Shown: piece by piece, positions 1-9,260 of the stretch | Position numbering within the stretch: the first letter of the stretch is position 1 | Layout of the letters: each line of letters starts with the position of its first letter | Assembly: GCA_022450595.1 (NCBI GenBank) | Contig: JAKUPT010000011.1 | Coordinates: 16,458 to 58,539 of the forward strand | DNA: 42,082 nucleotides | Reading direction: 5' to 3' | DNA from: Bdellovibrionales bacterium | GTDB lineage: Bacteria > Bdellovibrionota > Bdellovibrionia > Bdellovibrionales > UBA1609 | Position numbers and translations under genes: made by a program | Notes under the pieces: model-generated | Seen by the model: the letters and a program-made list of their open reading frames with translations, nothing else | What the model was told of the DNA's origin: nothing | Database searches by the model: none

Positions 1-1
1 G

Positions 2-1948
2 GTTATCAGTGAAAACTACGCAAGACTTAGAGACGAGGGCCTAAGCCAACTAGATGCCGCAGTCCAAGCCGTGCACCAATTTTGGCTCCCTATTACAGCC
101 ACAGCTTTTACAACCATTGCGGCCTTTGTGCCTATGCTTGTGACAAAAGGCGTGATGGGTGAGTTTATTAAATGGATTCCAATTGTTGTGACCTTCACAC
201 TTGTTGTGTGTTTGTTTGAAAGCTTCATTTTACTCCCTGCAAGACTTAGGTTCACTATAAGAGACAAAACTTTAAATAAAAAAACTAAATCTAAAAAACC
301 AAAGTTTCAGTGGTTTCAGTGGATACAAAACAAGTTTGAAGGCTTTATGAATTTCAGCCTTCGTCATCGCTACATTGTAAGTGTGTTTATCACTATGATT
401 ATGATCTTTAGCTTTGTGCTGGCCAAATATGGAAACCGCTTCGAGCTTTTTCCCAAAGAAAACACTGAGTTTTACATTGCCCGTTTTGAAGCCCCCATTG
501 AAACCCCTTTGGCCAGAACTAAAAAAGTGGCGCAAGATTTGGCCAAGCAGTCTTATAAATTATTAGGTGACACTAATGTGAAGTACATTATTAGCAGATC
601 CGGTGTGCAACAAATGGGCGGCAATGATCCTCAAGCTAAAAATGGCGATTATGTGGGAATGCTAATTATTGTTGTCCCTCCAGACCGAGCTCGAGAGCTT
701 GAAACAGAATGGGTGCTTGATAAACTTCGAACCATTAAAGATGACAGGCTCACCAACTTGTCCTTTGAGGCTCAAAGAAATGGCCCTCCTGTGGGCTACC
801 CTATTACCATCACTTTTAGATCTTCTAATTATCAAAAAATGCGTGAGCTTATAAATAAAATGAAAGATAAGTTCCGCCAAGTCGATGGAGTTTTAGACAT
901 TAACGACGATGAAATTGTTGGAGGACCTGAATACAATATTCAGATCAATGAAGAGCAGCTCTCTAGTTTAAATCTCTCCACTCAAGCCGTGGGGATGGCG
1001 TTAAGAACCGCCCTACAAGGCAGCATTGCCTCAGAGCTGAGTTTAAACAACAAAGAGTTTGATTTAAGAATTCGCTATGATGAAAAAGACCGAGAAACTG
1101 TCAGTGCTCTAAAAAACACCACGGTGCTCACCAACTCCGGCACTGGAGCACGACTGATTCCTATATTTAACATTGCAAATATCGAACAGGTCTCAGGCCC
1201 CTCTGTCAGAAAGCGTTTTGACTTTCAAAGAGCCATTACACTGACTGGAAGTGTGGTGCCAGAGAAAATCACCTCGGTGCAAGCCAATCAAATGGCCAGT
1301 CAGTGGTTAAAAACTGACTTTAAAGATTATGCCTCGGAGGTCACATGGAAGTTTGGCGGGGAAGAAGAAAATACCAAAGAGTCTGTGCAGTCTTTGTTTC
1401 AAGCTTTAGTATTAGCTTTTTTAGGAATTTTTGTAATCTTAATCTTTTTATTCAGAAGCTACTCCGTGCCGTTTTTGATCTTATCCTCTATTCCTTTAGG
1501 ATTGGTGGGTGTGTTTTCTGCTTTCTTTTTACACCAAAAGCCACTGAGCTTTTTTGCTCTTATTGGAATACTGGGTCTTGCAGGAGTTGTGGTGAACGCA
1601 GCCATTGTTCTAGTGAGTTACATAGAAGAGCTAAAAATGACCACCTCCTTGAACCTCAAACAGGTGCTAGCCAAAGCCTCTGCGGACCGGTTAAGAGCCG
1701 TGCTGATCACAAGCCTTACCACTGTTGGGGGCCTTATGCCCACCGCCTATGGCATTGGGGGCTCTGATCCCATCTTAGTTCCTATGACTTTAGCTATGGC
1801 CTGGGGTCTTGTCAGCGGGACGTTGCTGACTCTTATCTGGATTCCTTGTGGTTATATGATACTTGAAGATATTTTTTCATCAAAATTACTAAATCGCTTT
1901 ACCGGCTCTATGACAGAGCCTATGGTAGACAATAACGAGGGGGCATAA
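2..1948 (+). CDS. RND-family efflux pump permease, 5'-truncated by window edge
   Basis: The reading frame is open from base 2, so the gene starts before the window; the GTG at 71 is internal. The visible 648 residues are the end of an inner-membrane RND (AcrB/hydrophobe-amphiphile type) proton-driven exporter. A transmembrane block comes first, then a large periplasmic porter domain. A C-terminal set of membrane helices follows, with the family's ALIGILGLAGVVVNAAIVLV-like run and the DPILVPMTLAMAWGLVSG stretch near the end. The stop is separated by one base from the ATG of the next gene, a small lipoprotein, so the two are probably translationally coupled. Its membrane-fusion and outer-membrane partners would lie upstream, outside the window. 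Substrate cannot be told from the sequence; it is not the CusA type, since it lacks the GAMVDAAIVVVEN motif. Confidence 0.9.
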   Translation, partial: VISENYARLRDEGLSQLDAAVQAVHQFWLPITATAFTTIAAFVPMLVTKGVMGEFIKWIPIVVTFTLVVCLFESFILLPARLRFTIRDKTLNKKTKSKKPKFQWFQWIQNKFEGFMNFSLRHRYIVSVFITMIMIFSFVLAKYGNRFELFPKENTEFYIARFEAPIETPLARTKKVAQDLAKQSYKLLGDTNVKYIISRSGVQQMGGNDPQAKNGDYVGMLIIVVPPDRARELETEWVLDKLRTIKDDRLTNLSFEAQRNGPPVGYPITITFRSSNYQKMRELINKMKDKFRQVDGVLDINDDEIVGGPEYNIQINEEQLSSLNLSTQAVGMALRTALQGSIASELSLNNKEFDLRIRYDEKDRETVSALKNTTVLTNSGTGARLIPIFNIANIEQVSGPSVRKRFDFQRAITLTGSVVPEKITSVQANQMASQWLKTDFKDYASEVTWKFGGEEENTKESVQSLFQALVLAFLGIFVILIFLFRSYSVPFLILSSIPLGLVGVFSAFFLHQKPLSFFALIGILGLAGVVVNAAIVLVSYIEELKMTTSLNLKQVLAKASADRLRAVLITSLTTVGGLMPTAYGIGGSDPILVPMTLAMAWGLVSGTLLTLIWIPCGYMILEDIFSSKLLNRFTGSMTEPMVDNNEGA

Positions 1949-1949
1949 A

Positions 1950-2447
1950 ATGAAGATTCTTATTTCAATTTTATTTCTGTTTCTAACCTCATGTGGCCTT
2001 GATATCGAAGGCAATGACACCCAAGAACAAGACTTAGAACAAAGACAAAAACTCAACCAAGAGTACACTCCAGCTGTGGGCACTTACTTGGGTGAAGTCA
2101 CTAACCCTTCAAAAAGGTTAGCCACGCGCACGAATGAAATAAAAATTTTTATCACTGAAGAGGTCAAAGGCACCGATAATTACGGCAAACCTAGAGTTTT
2201 TCCAACACTTAAAGCCTACTGGAGACTTTTTCGGGATGATGGACAAGAGAGCATTGGATGTATGCTTTCAGCCCAGTACATTGAAGAGAGCTCTTCTATT
2301 GTACTCACCACCGACAATAGCACCAAAGCCAACACCTGCACCTTTTCTATGAACGGAACTATCATTGATGGAGTTCTTGAGGGCGACATCTACCTTGCCC
2401 GTGGTTATTACGGTCGCTTTAAAGGATACTTACAAGAGCAAGAATAA
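1950..2447 (+). CDS. small exported lipoprotein of unknown function
   Basis: 165 residues beginning MKILISILFLFLTSC, a short type II signal peptide with lipobox LTSC and the lipidated cysteine at residue 15. The mature part is hydrophilic with two later cysteines (in GCMLSAQY and NTCTFSMNG), possibly a disulfide in a small beta-rich domain. The ATG begins one base after the RND pump stop, so it is very likely co-expressed and may assist or modulate that pump; this is inference from position only. I do not recognise a named family. Its stop lies four bases from the convergent ndh stop, leaving no room for a separate terminator. Confidence 0.8.
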   Translation: MKILISILFLFLTSCGLDIEGNDTQEQDLEQRQKLNQEYTPAVGTYLGEVTNPSKRLATRTNEIKIFITEEVKGTDNYGKPRVFPTLKAYWRLFRDDGQESIGCMLSAQYIEESSSIVLTTDNSTKANTCTFSMNGTIIDGVLEGDIYLARGYYGRFKGYLQEQE

Positions 2448-2451
2448 TTTT

Positions 2452-3693
2452 TTACTCTTTCCATTTTTTTGAGACAATTAAACGAGCACCTCTTTTGTAG
2501 GTAAAGTAAGCCCAGGCCCATTGGAATAAAACCAGTATTCTGTTTTTAAAGCCGATCAAAAAATAAATATGCACAATAAGCCAAGCCATCCAAGCAAAGA
2601 ACCCGTTCATTTTAATATGGTCTGTTTGTAGTACAGCTTTATTTCTGCCAATGGTGGCCATCATGCCCTTATCAAAGTATTTAAAGTCTTCAGTGGGTTG
2701 GCCTTTGACTTTGTTTAAAATATTGTGTGCTGCATGTTGTCCTTGTTGGATGGCCACGGGAGCAAGCCCTGGCAAGTAATCTCCATTGTTTTTAAAAGCG
2801 GCCATATCACCTGTAACAAATACTTCAGGATACATTTCTAAAGACAGGTCTTTATTAACGACGAGTCGTCCCGCCTTATCTTTATTGGAGTTTACATCTT
2901 TAGTTAGTGGACTTGTAGCCACTCCAGCCGCCCAAAGAGCACACTTTGTATGAACAAAGTCTTTACCCACTTGAACGCCCTCTTTGTCAATATTGGTGAC
3001 CATTGAGTTGGTCCATACTTGCACACCACTATCCTCTAAGCTGCGTTGAGCTTTATCCGACAAGGACTTTTGAAATCCGGCCAAAACCCTTGGGCCTGCC
3101 TCAATAAGTATCACTCGGGCTTTAGAGGGGTCTATATTTCTAAAGTCTTTTGACAGTGTTACGCGGCTAAGTTCTGCAATACTGCCTGCAAGCTCAACGC
3201 CAGTGGGACCACCGCCCACAATGACAAATGTTAAATAGGCTTTTTGCTCTTCAATGTCTTTTGAGTTCTCAGCGCGCTCAAAAGACAATAATATTCTTCT
3301 TCTGATTTCAGTGGCTTGCTCTAAACTCTTTAAACCCGGGGCAAAGTTTTCCCAGCTGTCGTTGCCAAAATAGGAGTGACTGGATCCACAGGCCATAATT
3401 AAAAAATCAAATTCATAAACACCAAGTTTTGAGTAGGCTTTTTTGCTTTCAAGATCCAGTCTTTCAATACCATCTAACACCACGGAGATGTTACTGTAGT
3501 CTGAGAGAATATTACGAATGGGTACAGCAATTTCAGCCGGTGATAGTCCGGCGGTCGCCACCTGATAGAGTAGTGGTTGAAACAAATGATGGTTTCGCTT
3601 GTCAACAAGGGTCACTTCAACATCTTTTTTGTGGCCTAAGGTTTTGGCGGCATTGAGTCCGGCAAAACCTCCACCAATAATTAAAACTCTCAT
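2452..3693 (-). CDS. ndh: type II NADH dehydrogenase (NDH-2), FAD-dependent
   Basis: 413 residues, the normal size for single-subunit NADH:quinone oxidoreductase, which oxidises NADH and reduces quinone at the inner face of the membrane without pumping protons. FAD-binding GGGFAGLNAA lies at residues 7-16. The HHLFQPLLYQVATAGLSP block typical of NDH-2 is at 35-52, the second dinucleotide fold GGGPTGVELAG at 160-170, and the FAD-ribityl GD near VFVTGDMAAF. The C-terminal hydrophobic/amphipathic segment (FAWMAWLIVHIYFLIGF, about 370-390) is the membrane anchor. It stands alone on the minus strand and converges on the lipoprotein gene. A possible extended -10 lies directly upstream. A ferredoxin- or sulfide-quinone reductase is less likely given the NDH-2 motif. 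Confidence 0.92.
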   Translation of the reverse strand: MRVLIIGGGFAGLNAAKTLGHKKDVEVTLVDKRNHHLFQPLLYQVATAGLSPAEIAVPIRNILSDYSNISVVLDGIERLDLESKKAYSKLGVYEFDFLIMACGSSHSYFGNDSWENFAPGLKSLEQATEIRRRILLSFERAENSKDIEEQKAYLTFVIVGGGPTGVELAGSIAELSRVTLSKDFRNIDPSKARVILIEAGPRVLAGFQKSLSDKAQRSLEDSGVQVWTNSMVTNIDKEGVQVGKDFVHTKCALWAAGVATSPLTKDVNSNKDKAGRLVVNKDLSLEMYPEVFVTGDMAAFKNNGDYLPGLAPVAIQQGQHAAHNILNKVKGQPTEDFKYFDKGMMATIGRNKAVLQTDHIKMNGFFAWMAWLIVHIYFLIGFKNRILVLFQWAWAYFTYKRGARLIVSKKWKE

Positions 3694-3699
3694 GCTTTA

Positions 3700-3720
3700 C
3701 TTATAACAGTTTTTCACTGT
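3700..3720 (-). promoter_or_regulatory. possible ndh promoter with ACAGT dyad
   Basis: Read on the minus strand, TGTTATAAG supplies an extended -10 (TATAAG, bases 3705-3700) just before the ndh ATG. The dyad ACAGT-N5-ACTGT (3706-3720) sits immediately upstream in the spacer. No good -35 hexamer is visible. If this -10 is used, the transcript would begin close to the ATG and be leaderless or nearly so, and no strong ribosome binding site is seen. Tentative. Confidence 0.3.
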
Positions 3721-3739
3721 ATTAAAAAGCGAACATGAT

Positions 3740-3816
3740 TTATTTAAGCTCCCTTTCTTTCCAAATGGCATAAATTGCAGGGAGACTAAAGTCACTAGTG
3801 ATAAATATAAAGTAAA
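3740..3816 (-). pseudogene. C-terminal relic of a second cusA gene
   Basis: On the minus strand these bases translate to a tail ending LPAIYAIWKERELK followed by TAA. It matches the C-terminus of the nearby CusA (YPAIFAIWKERSLPTD) in both sequence and position. Upstream of this tail the match fades within about ten codons (ITSDFS against TSFLLELLV) and there is no open frame, so only the last 20-25 codons survive. It lies between copB and ndh, at the downstream edge of the copper island. Most simply, a second cusA copy once followed copB and was deleted. DNA similarity to bases 8205-8250 is also plain by eye. Confidence 0.7.
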
Positions 3817-3880
3817 TACAAATATTTACGATCTAAATTATGACTAAAGATTCGAACATACAGTGATAACACAAGCTACT

Positions 3881-5929
3881 TTAAATTTTAGCATTTATTT
3901 TAGACTTTAATAACTGGGCATTGATAGCCACAATTACTGTGCTTAAACTCATAAATATTGCACCAACAGCAGGATCTAAAACAAAATTGGCCTTATAAAG
4001 AACTCCAGCGGCTAATGGAATTGCAACAACGTTATATCCTGTGGCCCAAATTAGATTTTGTATCATTTTGTTGTAAGTTGCTTTTCCAAAAAGAATCAGC
4101 TTTAAAATATCTTGTGGGTTACTATTAACTAAAATAATATCTGCGGTTTCTGCAGCTACATCTGTTCCTGATCCAACAGCAATTCCAACATCCGCTTGTG
4201 CTAGTGCTGGAGCATCGTTAACACCATCACCTGTCATAGATACAAACTCCCCATTTGCTTGGAGTTTTTTTACTATGTCTACTTTTTGATGAGGAAGAAC
4301 TTCAGAGTAGTAGCCATCTAAGCCAAGTTTATCGGCAACAGCTTTTGCGACTTTTTCATTGTCACCAGTTGCCATCTTCACTTTTATACCATTATCTCTG
4401 AACTTTTTTACTGCCTCAAAAGACTCTTCTCTAATTTCATCAGAAAGTGCAATAAATCCAGATAGCTCATTATCAATAAGAATAAAAACAACAGTTTCAG
4501 CATTGTCAGAATAAGCAGATTCTGGGATAGAAATATTTTTATCTTTTAAATAACCAGGACTGACAACTTTTACATCATGACCTTCAACAACAGCTTCAAC
4601 ACCCTTTCCTGTGATGGCATTAAATTTCTCAGCCTTTGGAACATTCAGATTTTTTTCCTTAGCCTTTTTTACAATACCAACAGCAATTGGGTGTTCTGAG
4701 CTTTGCTCTAAAGCAGCTGCGTACCTCAAAAGTTTAGTTTCATCAATTGAGTTTTGTGATGTCACTTCAATTCTTGTTACCCCAAAAATTCCTTTTGTGA
4801 GAGTTCCGGTTTTATCAAAAACTATAGTCGTTATAAGGCGAGAGTTTTCAAAAGCGGTACGATTACGAATCAATAAACCATTCTGTGCAGAAAGCGCCGT
4901 TGAAATCGCCACAACAAGAGGAACGGCTAGTCCTAAGGCATGAGGACAAGAAATCACCATAACAGTCACCATTCGTTCAATGGAAAAGTTCATCGAGGCT
5001 CCTAATAATAACCATATTGATAAAGTACCAAGACCAGCTGAAACAGCTATATAGGTCAGCCATTTAGCTGCACGATCAGCCAAGTGCTGTGACTTCGATT
5101 TCGCTTTTTGAGCTTCTTGAACCATGTTTATCACTTTTGTCAAATAGCTATCTTTACCTGTATGAACTACTTTTACATAAAGAGATCCATTTCCATTTAT
5201 TGAGCCACCTATAACTTTATTTCCCTTTGCTTTTTTAACAGGTTTACTTTCACCAGTAAGCATACTTTCATTCAAATAACTCTCACCATCTTGAACAGTT
5301 CCATCGGCTGGGACCTTCTCTCCTGGCTTAATTAAAATAATGTCATCTTTATTTAGATCTTCTAATTTTATATCTTCAATATTTCCATCAATAATTCGAT
5401 GAGCTTCTGAGGGCATCATACTAACCAGAAGTTCAAGTGCTTTTGAAGCTCCTAATACTGACTTCATCTCAATCCAGTGACCGAGCAACATAATGTCGAT
5501 CAATGTAACAAGCTCCCAAAAGAAATCTTGACCAGGAAAGCCAAATATCACAGCTGTACTAAAAACATAAGCCACGGTGATTGCAAGAGCTATAAGAGTC
5601 ATCATACCCGGTGATCTCTTAACCAGTTCATTATAAAAACCTTTAAGAAAAGGCCAGCCACCATAAAAGAAAGCTACTGTAGACAAGGTAAATAAAATAG
5701 CACCCTCACCTTTGAATTCAATTTTTATACCTAGCCAATGCTGAATCATGTCGGAAAGAATTAAAATTGGAAGGGTAAGAATTAAAGATACCAAAAATCG
5801 TTTCTTAAAATCCTCTATCATCATTCGATGATGATTATGCTTACCATGACCATGATCAGAACTAGAATGACTTCCATTATTGTCATTATGTTGTTCATGC
5901 TTTTTATTTATATTTTTTTTATTTTTCAC
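3881..5929 (-). CDS. copB: copper-translocating P-type ATPase, CopB type
   Basis: 682-residue P1B ATPase that would export copper or silver from cytoplasm to periplasm using ATP. It has no N-terminal HMA CxxC domain; instead it has a His-rich tail (DHGHGKHNHH, residues 25-34). The actuator motif LTGES is at 224-228. The transmembrane metal site is CPH (328-330) rather than CPC, which defines the CopB/P1B-3 subgroup. The phosphorylation site DKTGTLT is at 372-378 and the hinge TGDGVNDAPA near the C-terminal third. The length is normal. It is the last gene of the island, 24 bases downstream of the APC permease, so probably in one transcript. CPH pumps have been linked to Cu(II) or Ag transport; which ion applies here cannot be decided from sequence. 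Confidence 0.93.
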   Translation of the reverse strand: MKNKKNINKKHEQHNDNNGSHSSSDHGHGKHNHHRMMIEDFKKRFLVSLILTLPILILSDMIQHWLGIKIEFKGEGAILFTLSTVAFFYGGWPFLKGFYNELVKRSPGMMTLIALAITVAYVFSTAVIFGFPGQDFFWELVTLIDIMLLGHWIEMKSVLGASKALELLVSMMPSEAHRIIDGNIEDIKLEDLNKDDIILIKPGEKVPADGTVQDGESYLNESMLTGESKPVKKAKGNKVIGGSINGNGSLYVKVVHTGKDSYLTKVINMVQEAQKAKSKSQHLADRAAKWLTYIAVSAGLGTLSIWLLLGASMNFSIERMVTVMVISCPHALGLAVPLVVAISTALSAQNGLLIRNRTAFENSRLITTIVFDKTGTLTKGIFGVTRIEVTSQNSIDETKLLRYAAALEQSSEHPIAVGIVKKAKEKNLNVPKAEKFNAITGKGVEAVVEGHDVKVVSPGYLKDKNISIPESAYSDNAETVVFILIDNELSGFIALSDEIREESFEAVKKFRDNGIKVKMATGDNEKVAKAVADKLGLDGYYSEVLPHQKVDIVKKLQANGEFVSMTGDGVNDAPALAQADVGIAVGSGTDVAAETADIILVNSNPQDILKLILFGKATYNKMIQNLIWATGYNVVAIPLAAGVLYKANFVLDPAVGAIFMSLSTVIVAINAQLLKSKINAKI

Positions 5930-5953
5930 AATAACACTCCTAATTGATACTTA

Positions 5954-7264
5954 TCACATTCTTGAGTGAGCTTTGATAAACCATTTTTCACAAGAAAAAA
6001 TAATAGCAATTCCACTAATAGAAACCCAAATAACTAATGGGTCACTCTGTAATTTAATCCACAGAAACGCTCCCAGTACAATAACATCTAATAGAATTGC
6101 AGTTACTAAAATAATAGGTTTGGCATCAATATCTTCTTTTAAACTTTTGAACACCCCCCAATGGATTGCAATATCCATAAGTATATAAAAAATAGCTCCA
6201 AGCGAAGCAATGCGACTAAGGTCAAAAAATACAGTTAATAAAATCGCAAGAACAATAGTATAAACAAGTGTATGCCTTTGAATGTTACCGGGCATTCCAA
6301 AATGACTATGTGGAACAAGATTCATATCTGTTAACATAGCCAACATTCTAGAAACAGCAAATACACTTGCAATTACTCCTGAAACAGTCGCAACAATTGC
6401 AAAACCTACTGTTGCCCAAAGACCAAAATTACCAAAAGCAGGTTTGGAGGCCTCAGCTAGTGAGTAGTCTTTAGCTTTAATAATTTCAGAAATACTGAGG
6501 TTTCCCGCTACAGCGAATGCAACTAACATATAAATAATAAAACAAATACTGACGGAATATATAATTGATCGACCGATATTTTTTGTTGGATTTTTAATTT
6601 CACTTCCACTATTTGTTATTGTTGTAAAGCCTTTGTAGGCCAAAATCCCAAGGGCAGTGGCCCCTAAAAATCCTGAAAAACTGGTATCATTGGGGGCAAC
6701 AGAAAGACTTTCAAAACTCAGACCTGCTGCCCAGAGACCTCCTCCGGCTAATATGAGCAATCCAGCAATTTTAATAAAGGCCATTATAAAGGAAAAGCTT
6801 TGTATAAATTTATTGCTTAAAATATTGATTAGAAATGCAAAGATCAGAAGGGCAACACCTAAAGCTGGCACAAGCCATGAACTTTTGTCCATACTAAAGA
6901 GTTGCAATGTATAAGCACCAAAAGTTCTCGCTACCAAACTTTCATTTATTACCATAGAAAAATACATAAGAAGAGCACAAGCACCAGTCATCATAGATTT
7001 CCCATATGCTTTCTCTAGAAACATAGCAATGCCACCAGCCGAAGGATACTTACTTGCCATTTTTATATAGGAATATGTGCTAAATCCCGTAACTATAGCT
7101 GCGGATAAAAAAGCTAGTGGGAACCATTCTCTTGCCAGTTCTGCCATCTGACCGGTTAGAGCAAAAATACCGGCACCAATCATCACCCCAGTGCCCATAG
7201 AGATACTTCCCCACAGAGTCAGACTATTTTTTTTTGTAATTGGTTGCTCTTGATTTATGGACAC
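5954..7264 (-). CDS. APC-family amino acid/polyamine permease
   Basis: 436 residues with about 12 hydrophobic helices. The N-terminal signature LWGSISMGTGVMIGAGIFAL is typical of amino acid-polyamine-organocation (APC) secondary transporters, and the TM6-like GFTTITNSGSEIKNPTKNIG loop is also characteristic. The substrate is unknown. Its place inside a copper/silver operon, between the cupredoxin gene (93 bases upstream) and copB (24 bases downstream), is unusual. It may import an amino acid needed under metal stress, or move a metal-amino acid complex, but both ideas are inference. The family call is firm; the role in metal handling is not. Confidence 0.85.
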   Translation of the reverse strand: MSINQEQPITKKNSLTLWGSISMGTGVMIGAGIFALTGQMAELAREWFPLAFLSAAIVTGFSTYSYIKMASKYPSAGGIAMFLEKAYGKSMMTGACALLMYFSMVINESLVARTFGAYTLQLFSMDKSSWLVPALGVALLIFAFLINILSNKFIQSFSFIMAFIKIAGLLILAGGGLWAAGLSFESLSVAPNDTSFSGFLGATALGILAYKGFTTITNSGSEIKNPTKNIGRSIIYSVSICFIIYMLVAFAVAGNLSISEIIKAKDYSLAEASKPAFGNFGLWATVGFAIVATVSGVIASVFAVSRMLAMLTDMNLVPHSHFGMPGNIQRHTLVYTIVLAILLTVFFDLSRIASLGAIFYILMDIAIHWGVFKSLKEDIDAKPIILVTAILLDVIVLGAFLWIKLQSDPLVIWVSISGIAIIFSCEKWFIKAHSRM

Positions 7265-7357
7265 TATGTTTCATCTTTACTAACCTATTCGAAAAAATAT
7301 TAAGTTTTATTATTGTTCTCATATTTTATTCTTCAATTAAATTTCCGTGGCAAACTA

Positions 7358-7681
7358 CTATTTAACAAAAATAACACCGCCCAACATCTGTTTCATTGCA
7401 CATCCAAAGCTAATTTCTCCTTTCTTATTAGGGGTAAAAACAATAGACACGGTTTTATTAAACGGAAGGTCTTTTTCAATGTTTTCAGAGGGAACTGTGA
7501 TTTTCTTGGCACATGTTGTTTTCACTTTTCGGGTAATATTTAAAATGAGCTTTTCTCCAGTATTAACTTCAATTCTTGAGGGTTCAAAACCTTTTTTTGT
7601 AACCTCCACATTATAGCTTTGACTAGCAATAGCCGCTGTAGATATTCCAAACAGTAAAATTATTAGGGTGAGTGATTTCAT
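7358..7681 (-). CDS. exported cupredoxin-like copper protein
   Basis: 107 residues with signal peptide MKSLTLIILLFGISTAAIAS and a mature part of about 88 residues. It matches the small cupredoxin (EfeO/CopC-like beta-sandwich) pattern: EVTKKGFEPSRIEVNTGEKL, then TTCAKKITVPS, then a C-terminal FGCAMKQMLGG. The two cysteines and the methionines of the last motif are the likely copper ligands. The domain makes up the whole mature protein, so it is probably a periplasmic copper carrier or redox partner. Its ATG overlaps the stop of the upstream cytochrome gene by four bases (ATGA), which implies coupled translation and a shared job. Confidence 0.85.
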   Translation of the reverse strand: MKSLTLIILLFGISTAAIASQSYNVEVTKKGFEPSRIEVNTGEKLILNITRKVKTTCAKKITVPSENIEKDLPFNKTVSIVFTPNKKGEISFGCAMKQMLGGVIFVK

Positions 7682-8181
7682 TTATTTCCTCCATTGTTTA
7701 GTATCTGTAAGCTTTTATCAATCCACTTGTTCAATACCATTTTTTCTTTTTTCGTTAGTTTTGAATTCCAATGCATCATTTTGTACTGCCATGGTGGCAT
7801 CGAGTCTTCTCTAACAGTCTTTTTTATTGCTTGTAAATCTTCTTTGGGACTGCCGTGTCCTCCAAAAGGAAATCCGTTAGTCATATCTAAATGCTTTTTT
7901 GCTTCAGACATATCTTGATTCATCATATGCTTTATCCCTGGCAAAACATAGTACCAAGGCTTTTTACTACCAAGACCATGGCAATCAAGGCATTTTTTTT
8001 CAAATATTGGTTTTATGTTTGAAAAATATTTATTATTTATCTCTTCCAGCTTATACATTTGAGTCGTAGATACCACTAAGGACTCATTGTTTGATTTTGA
8101 ATGATCCTCACCCTTATGGGCGTACAAACTAAAATGAAATAAAAGAAATACTAATAGAATATGTTTGAAAAATATGTTCAT
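7678..8181 (-). CDS. exported small c-type cytochrome (haem-binding domain)
   Basis: 167 residues with an N-terminal signal peptide (hydrophobic core through residue 20, then AHKGEDHS). One covalent haem site, CLDCH, is at residues 64-68 (IFEKKCLDCHGLG). Downstream residues include the HLDMTNGFPFGGHGSP segment and MPPWQYKMMH, which may supply the distal Met or His. It resembles the haem-binding domain proteins found beside Cus-type pumps. The start overlaps the cusA stop (ATGA) and the stop overlaps the cupredoxin start, so cusA, the cytochrome and the cupredoxin form one tightly coupled unit. A role in periplasmic copper oxidation or electron disposal is inference. Confidence 0.83.
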   Translation of the reverse strand: MNIFFKHILLVFLLFHFSLYAHKGEDHSKSNNESLVVSTTQMYKLEEINNKYFSNIKPIFEKKCLDCHGLGSKKPWYYVLPGIKHMMNQDMSEAKKHLDMTNGFPFGGHGSPKEDLQAIKKTVREDSMPPWQYKMMHWNSKLTKKEKMVLNKWIDKSLQILNNGGNK

Positions 8182-9218
8182 ACTACGTCACTCCTTTTGT
8201 CTGTAGGAAGAGACCTTTCTTTCCATATGGCAAAAATAGCTGGGTACACTAAAAGTTCCAGTAAAAATGATGTTAAAATTCCACCAACCATTGGAGCTGC
8301 CATTCGCTTCATCACATCGGCTCCACTGCTTGCAGAGCTTGCCAGCATAATAGGTAGAAGAGCCATAAAGGTTGTAAGAACTGTCATCATTTTTGGACGA
8401 ATACGTTTAACCGCACCAAAGTGAATAGCCTCTTTAAGATCAGCAAAAGAATTTAACTTTCCCTCTTTCTTTCGTTTCTCATAGGCCAAGTCTAAGTATA
8501 GAAGCATATAAATTGCCATTTCAGCGTCTATACCTAACAGGGCAATAAGACCCACCCATACAGCAATACTTATGTTGTATCCAAGAATATAAAGTAGCCA
8601 AACGGCCCCAATAGCCGAAAATGGAATTGCGAGTAAAACAATAGAAGTTTTCATCGCAGATTTTGTGTTGAGATAAATCAATACAATTATAATTAGAAAA
8701 GTTATGGGCAGCACAACTTTTAACTTTTCTTTTACCCGACCCATACTTTGATATTGGCCACTCCAACTAAGTGAATAACCTGAAGGAAGGTCAAGTTTTT
8801 CGTTGACTGTTTTTTTAGCTTTCTTTACATAACCACCAACATCCGACTCTTCTAAATCTACGTATACATATCCTGTTAAAAGTCCATTATCATTTCTAAT
8901 CATTCCAGGACCATTGAGCATTTGAATAGTCGCGACTTCAGAAAGTGGCACCTGATAACCTTTAGGTGAATCTATTAATATTCTTCTAATATGTTCTTTA
9001 TTTTGTCTAAAGGCTCTGGCATAGCGGACATTTACAGAGTATCGCTCTCTACCTTCAATAGCGGTTGTAACATTCCGTCCGCCAAGTGCCTTTGCAACAG
9101 AATCATGCGCTTGCTTTATAGAAATACCATGGCGAGCTAGAGCTTCGCGGTTAAAGTTAAAGTCTAAAAAGTACCCACCTGTTACTCGCTCGGCAAACAC
9201 ACTTCGAGTGCCTTTCAC
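8178..9218 (-). CDS. cusA: CusA heavy-metal RND permease, C-terminal part after in-frame stop
   Basis: 346 residues if translation restarts at the GTG at 9218. The frame is identical to the upstream part (both boundaries differ by a multiple of three), and the 14 codons between the TAA and this GTG still encode CusA-like sequence (IARIGLEIEKIISK). The protein covers the second half of the periplasmic domain (SVFAERVTGGYFLDFNFNRE) and the last six membrane helices (LLGIDAEMAIYMLLYLDLA), ending YPAIFAIWKERSLPTD. A restart from this GTG would lack the first membrane domain and could not form a pump alone. The gene is annotated as one broken cusA; see the entry at 9261-11444. Confidence 0.85.
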   Translation of the reverse strand: MKGTRSVFAERVTGGYFLDFNFNREALARHGISIKQAHDSVAKALGGRNVTTAIEGRERYSVNVRYARAFRQNKEHIRRILIDSPKGYQVPLSEVATIQMLNGPGMIRNDNGLLTGYVYVDLEESDVGGYVKKAKKTVNEKLDLPSGYSLSWSGQYQSMGRVKEKLKVVLPITFLIIIVLIYLNTKSAMKTSIVLLAIPFSAIGAVWLLYILGYNISIAVWVGLIALLGIDAEMAIYMLLYLDLAYEKRKKEGKLNSFADLKEAIHFGAVKRIRPKMMTVLTTFMALLPIMLASSASSGADVMKRMAAPMVGGILTSFLLELLVYPAIFAIWKERSLPTDKRSDVV

Positions 9219-9260
9219 TTTGCTTATGATTTTTTCAATTTCAAGCCCAATACGTGCTAT

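Noticed and set aside
7313-7616. Plus-strand reading frames across the cupredoxin gene
   Set aside because: They are antisense shadows of a gene with a signal peptide, family motifs and coupled translation on the minus strand.
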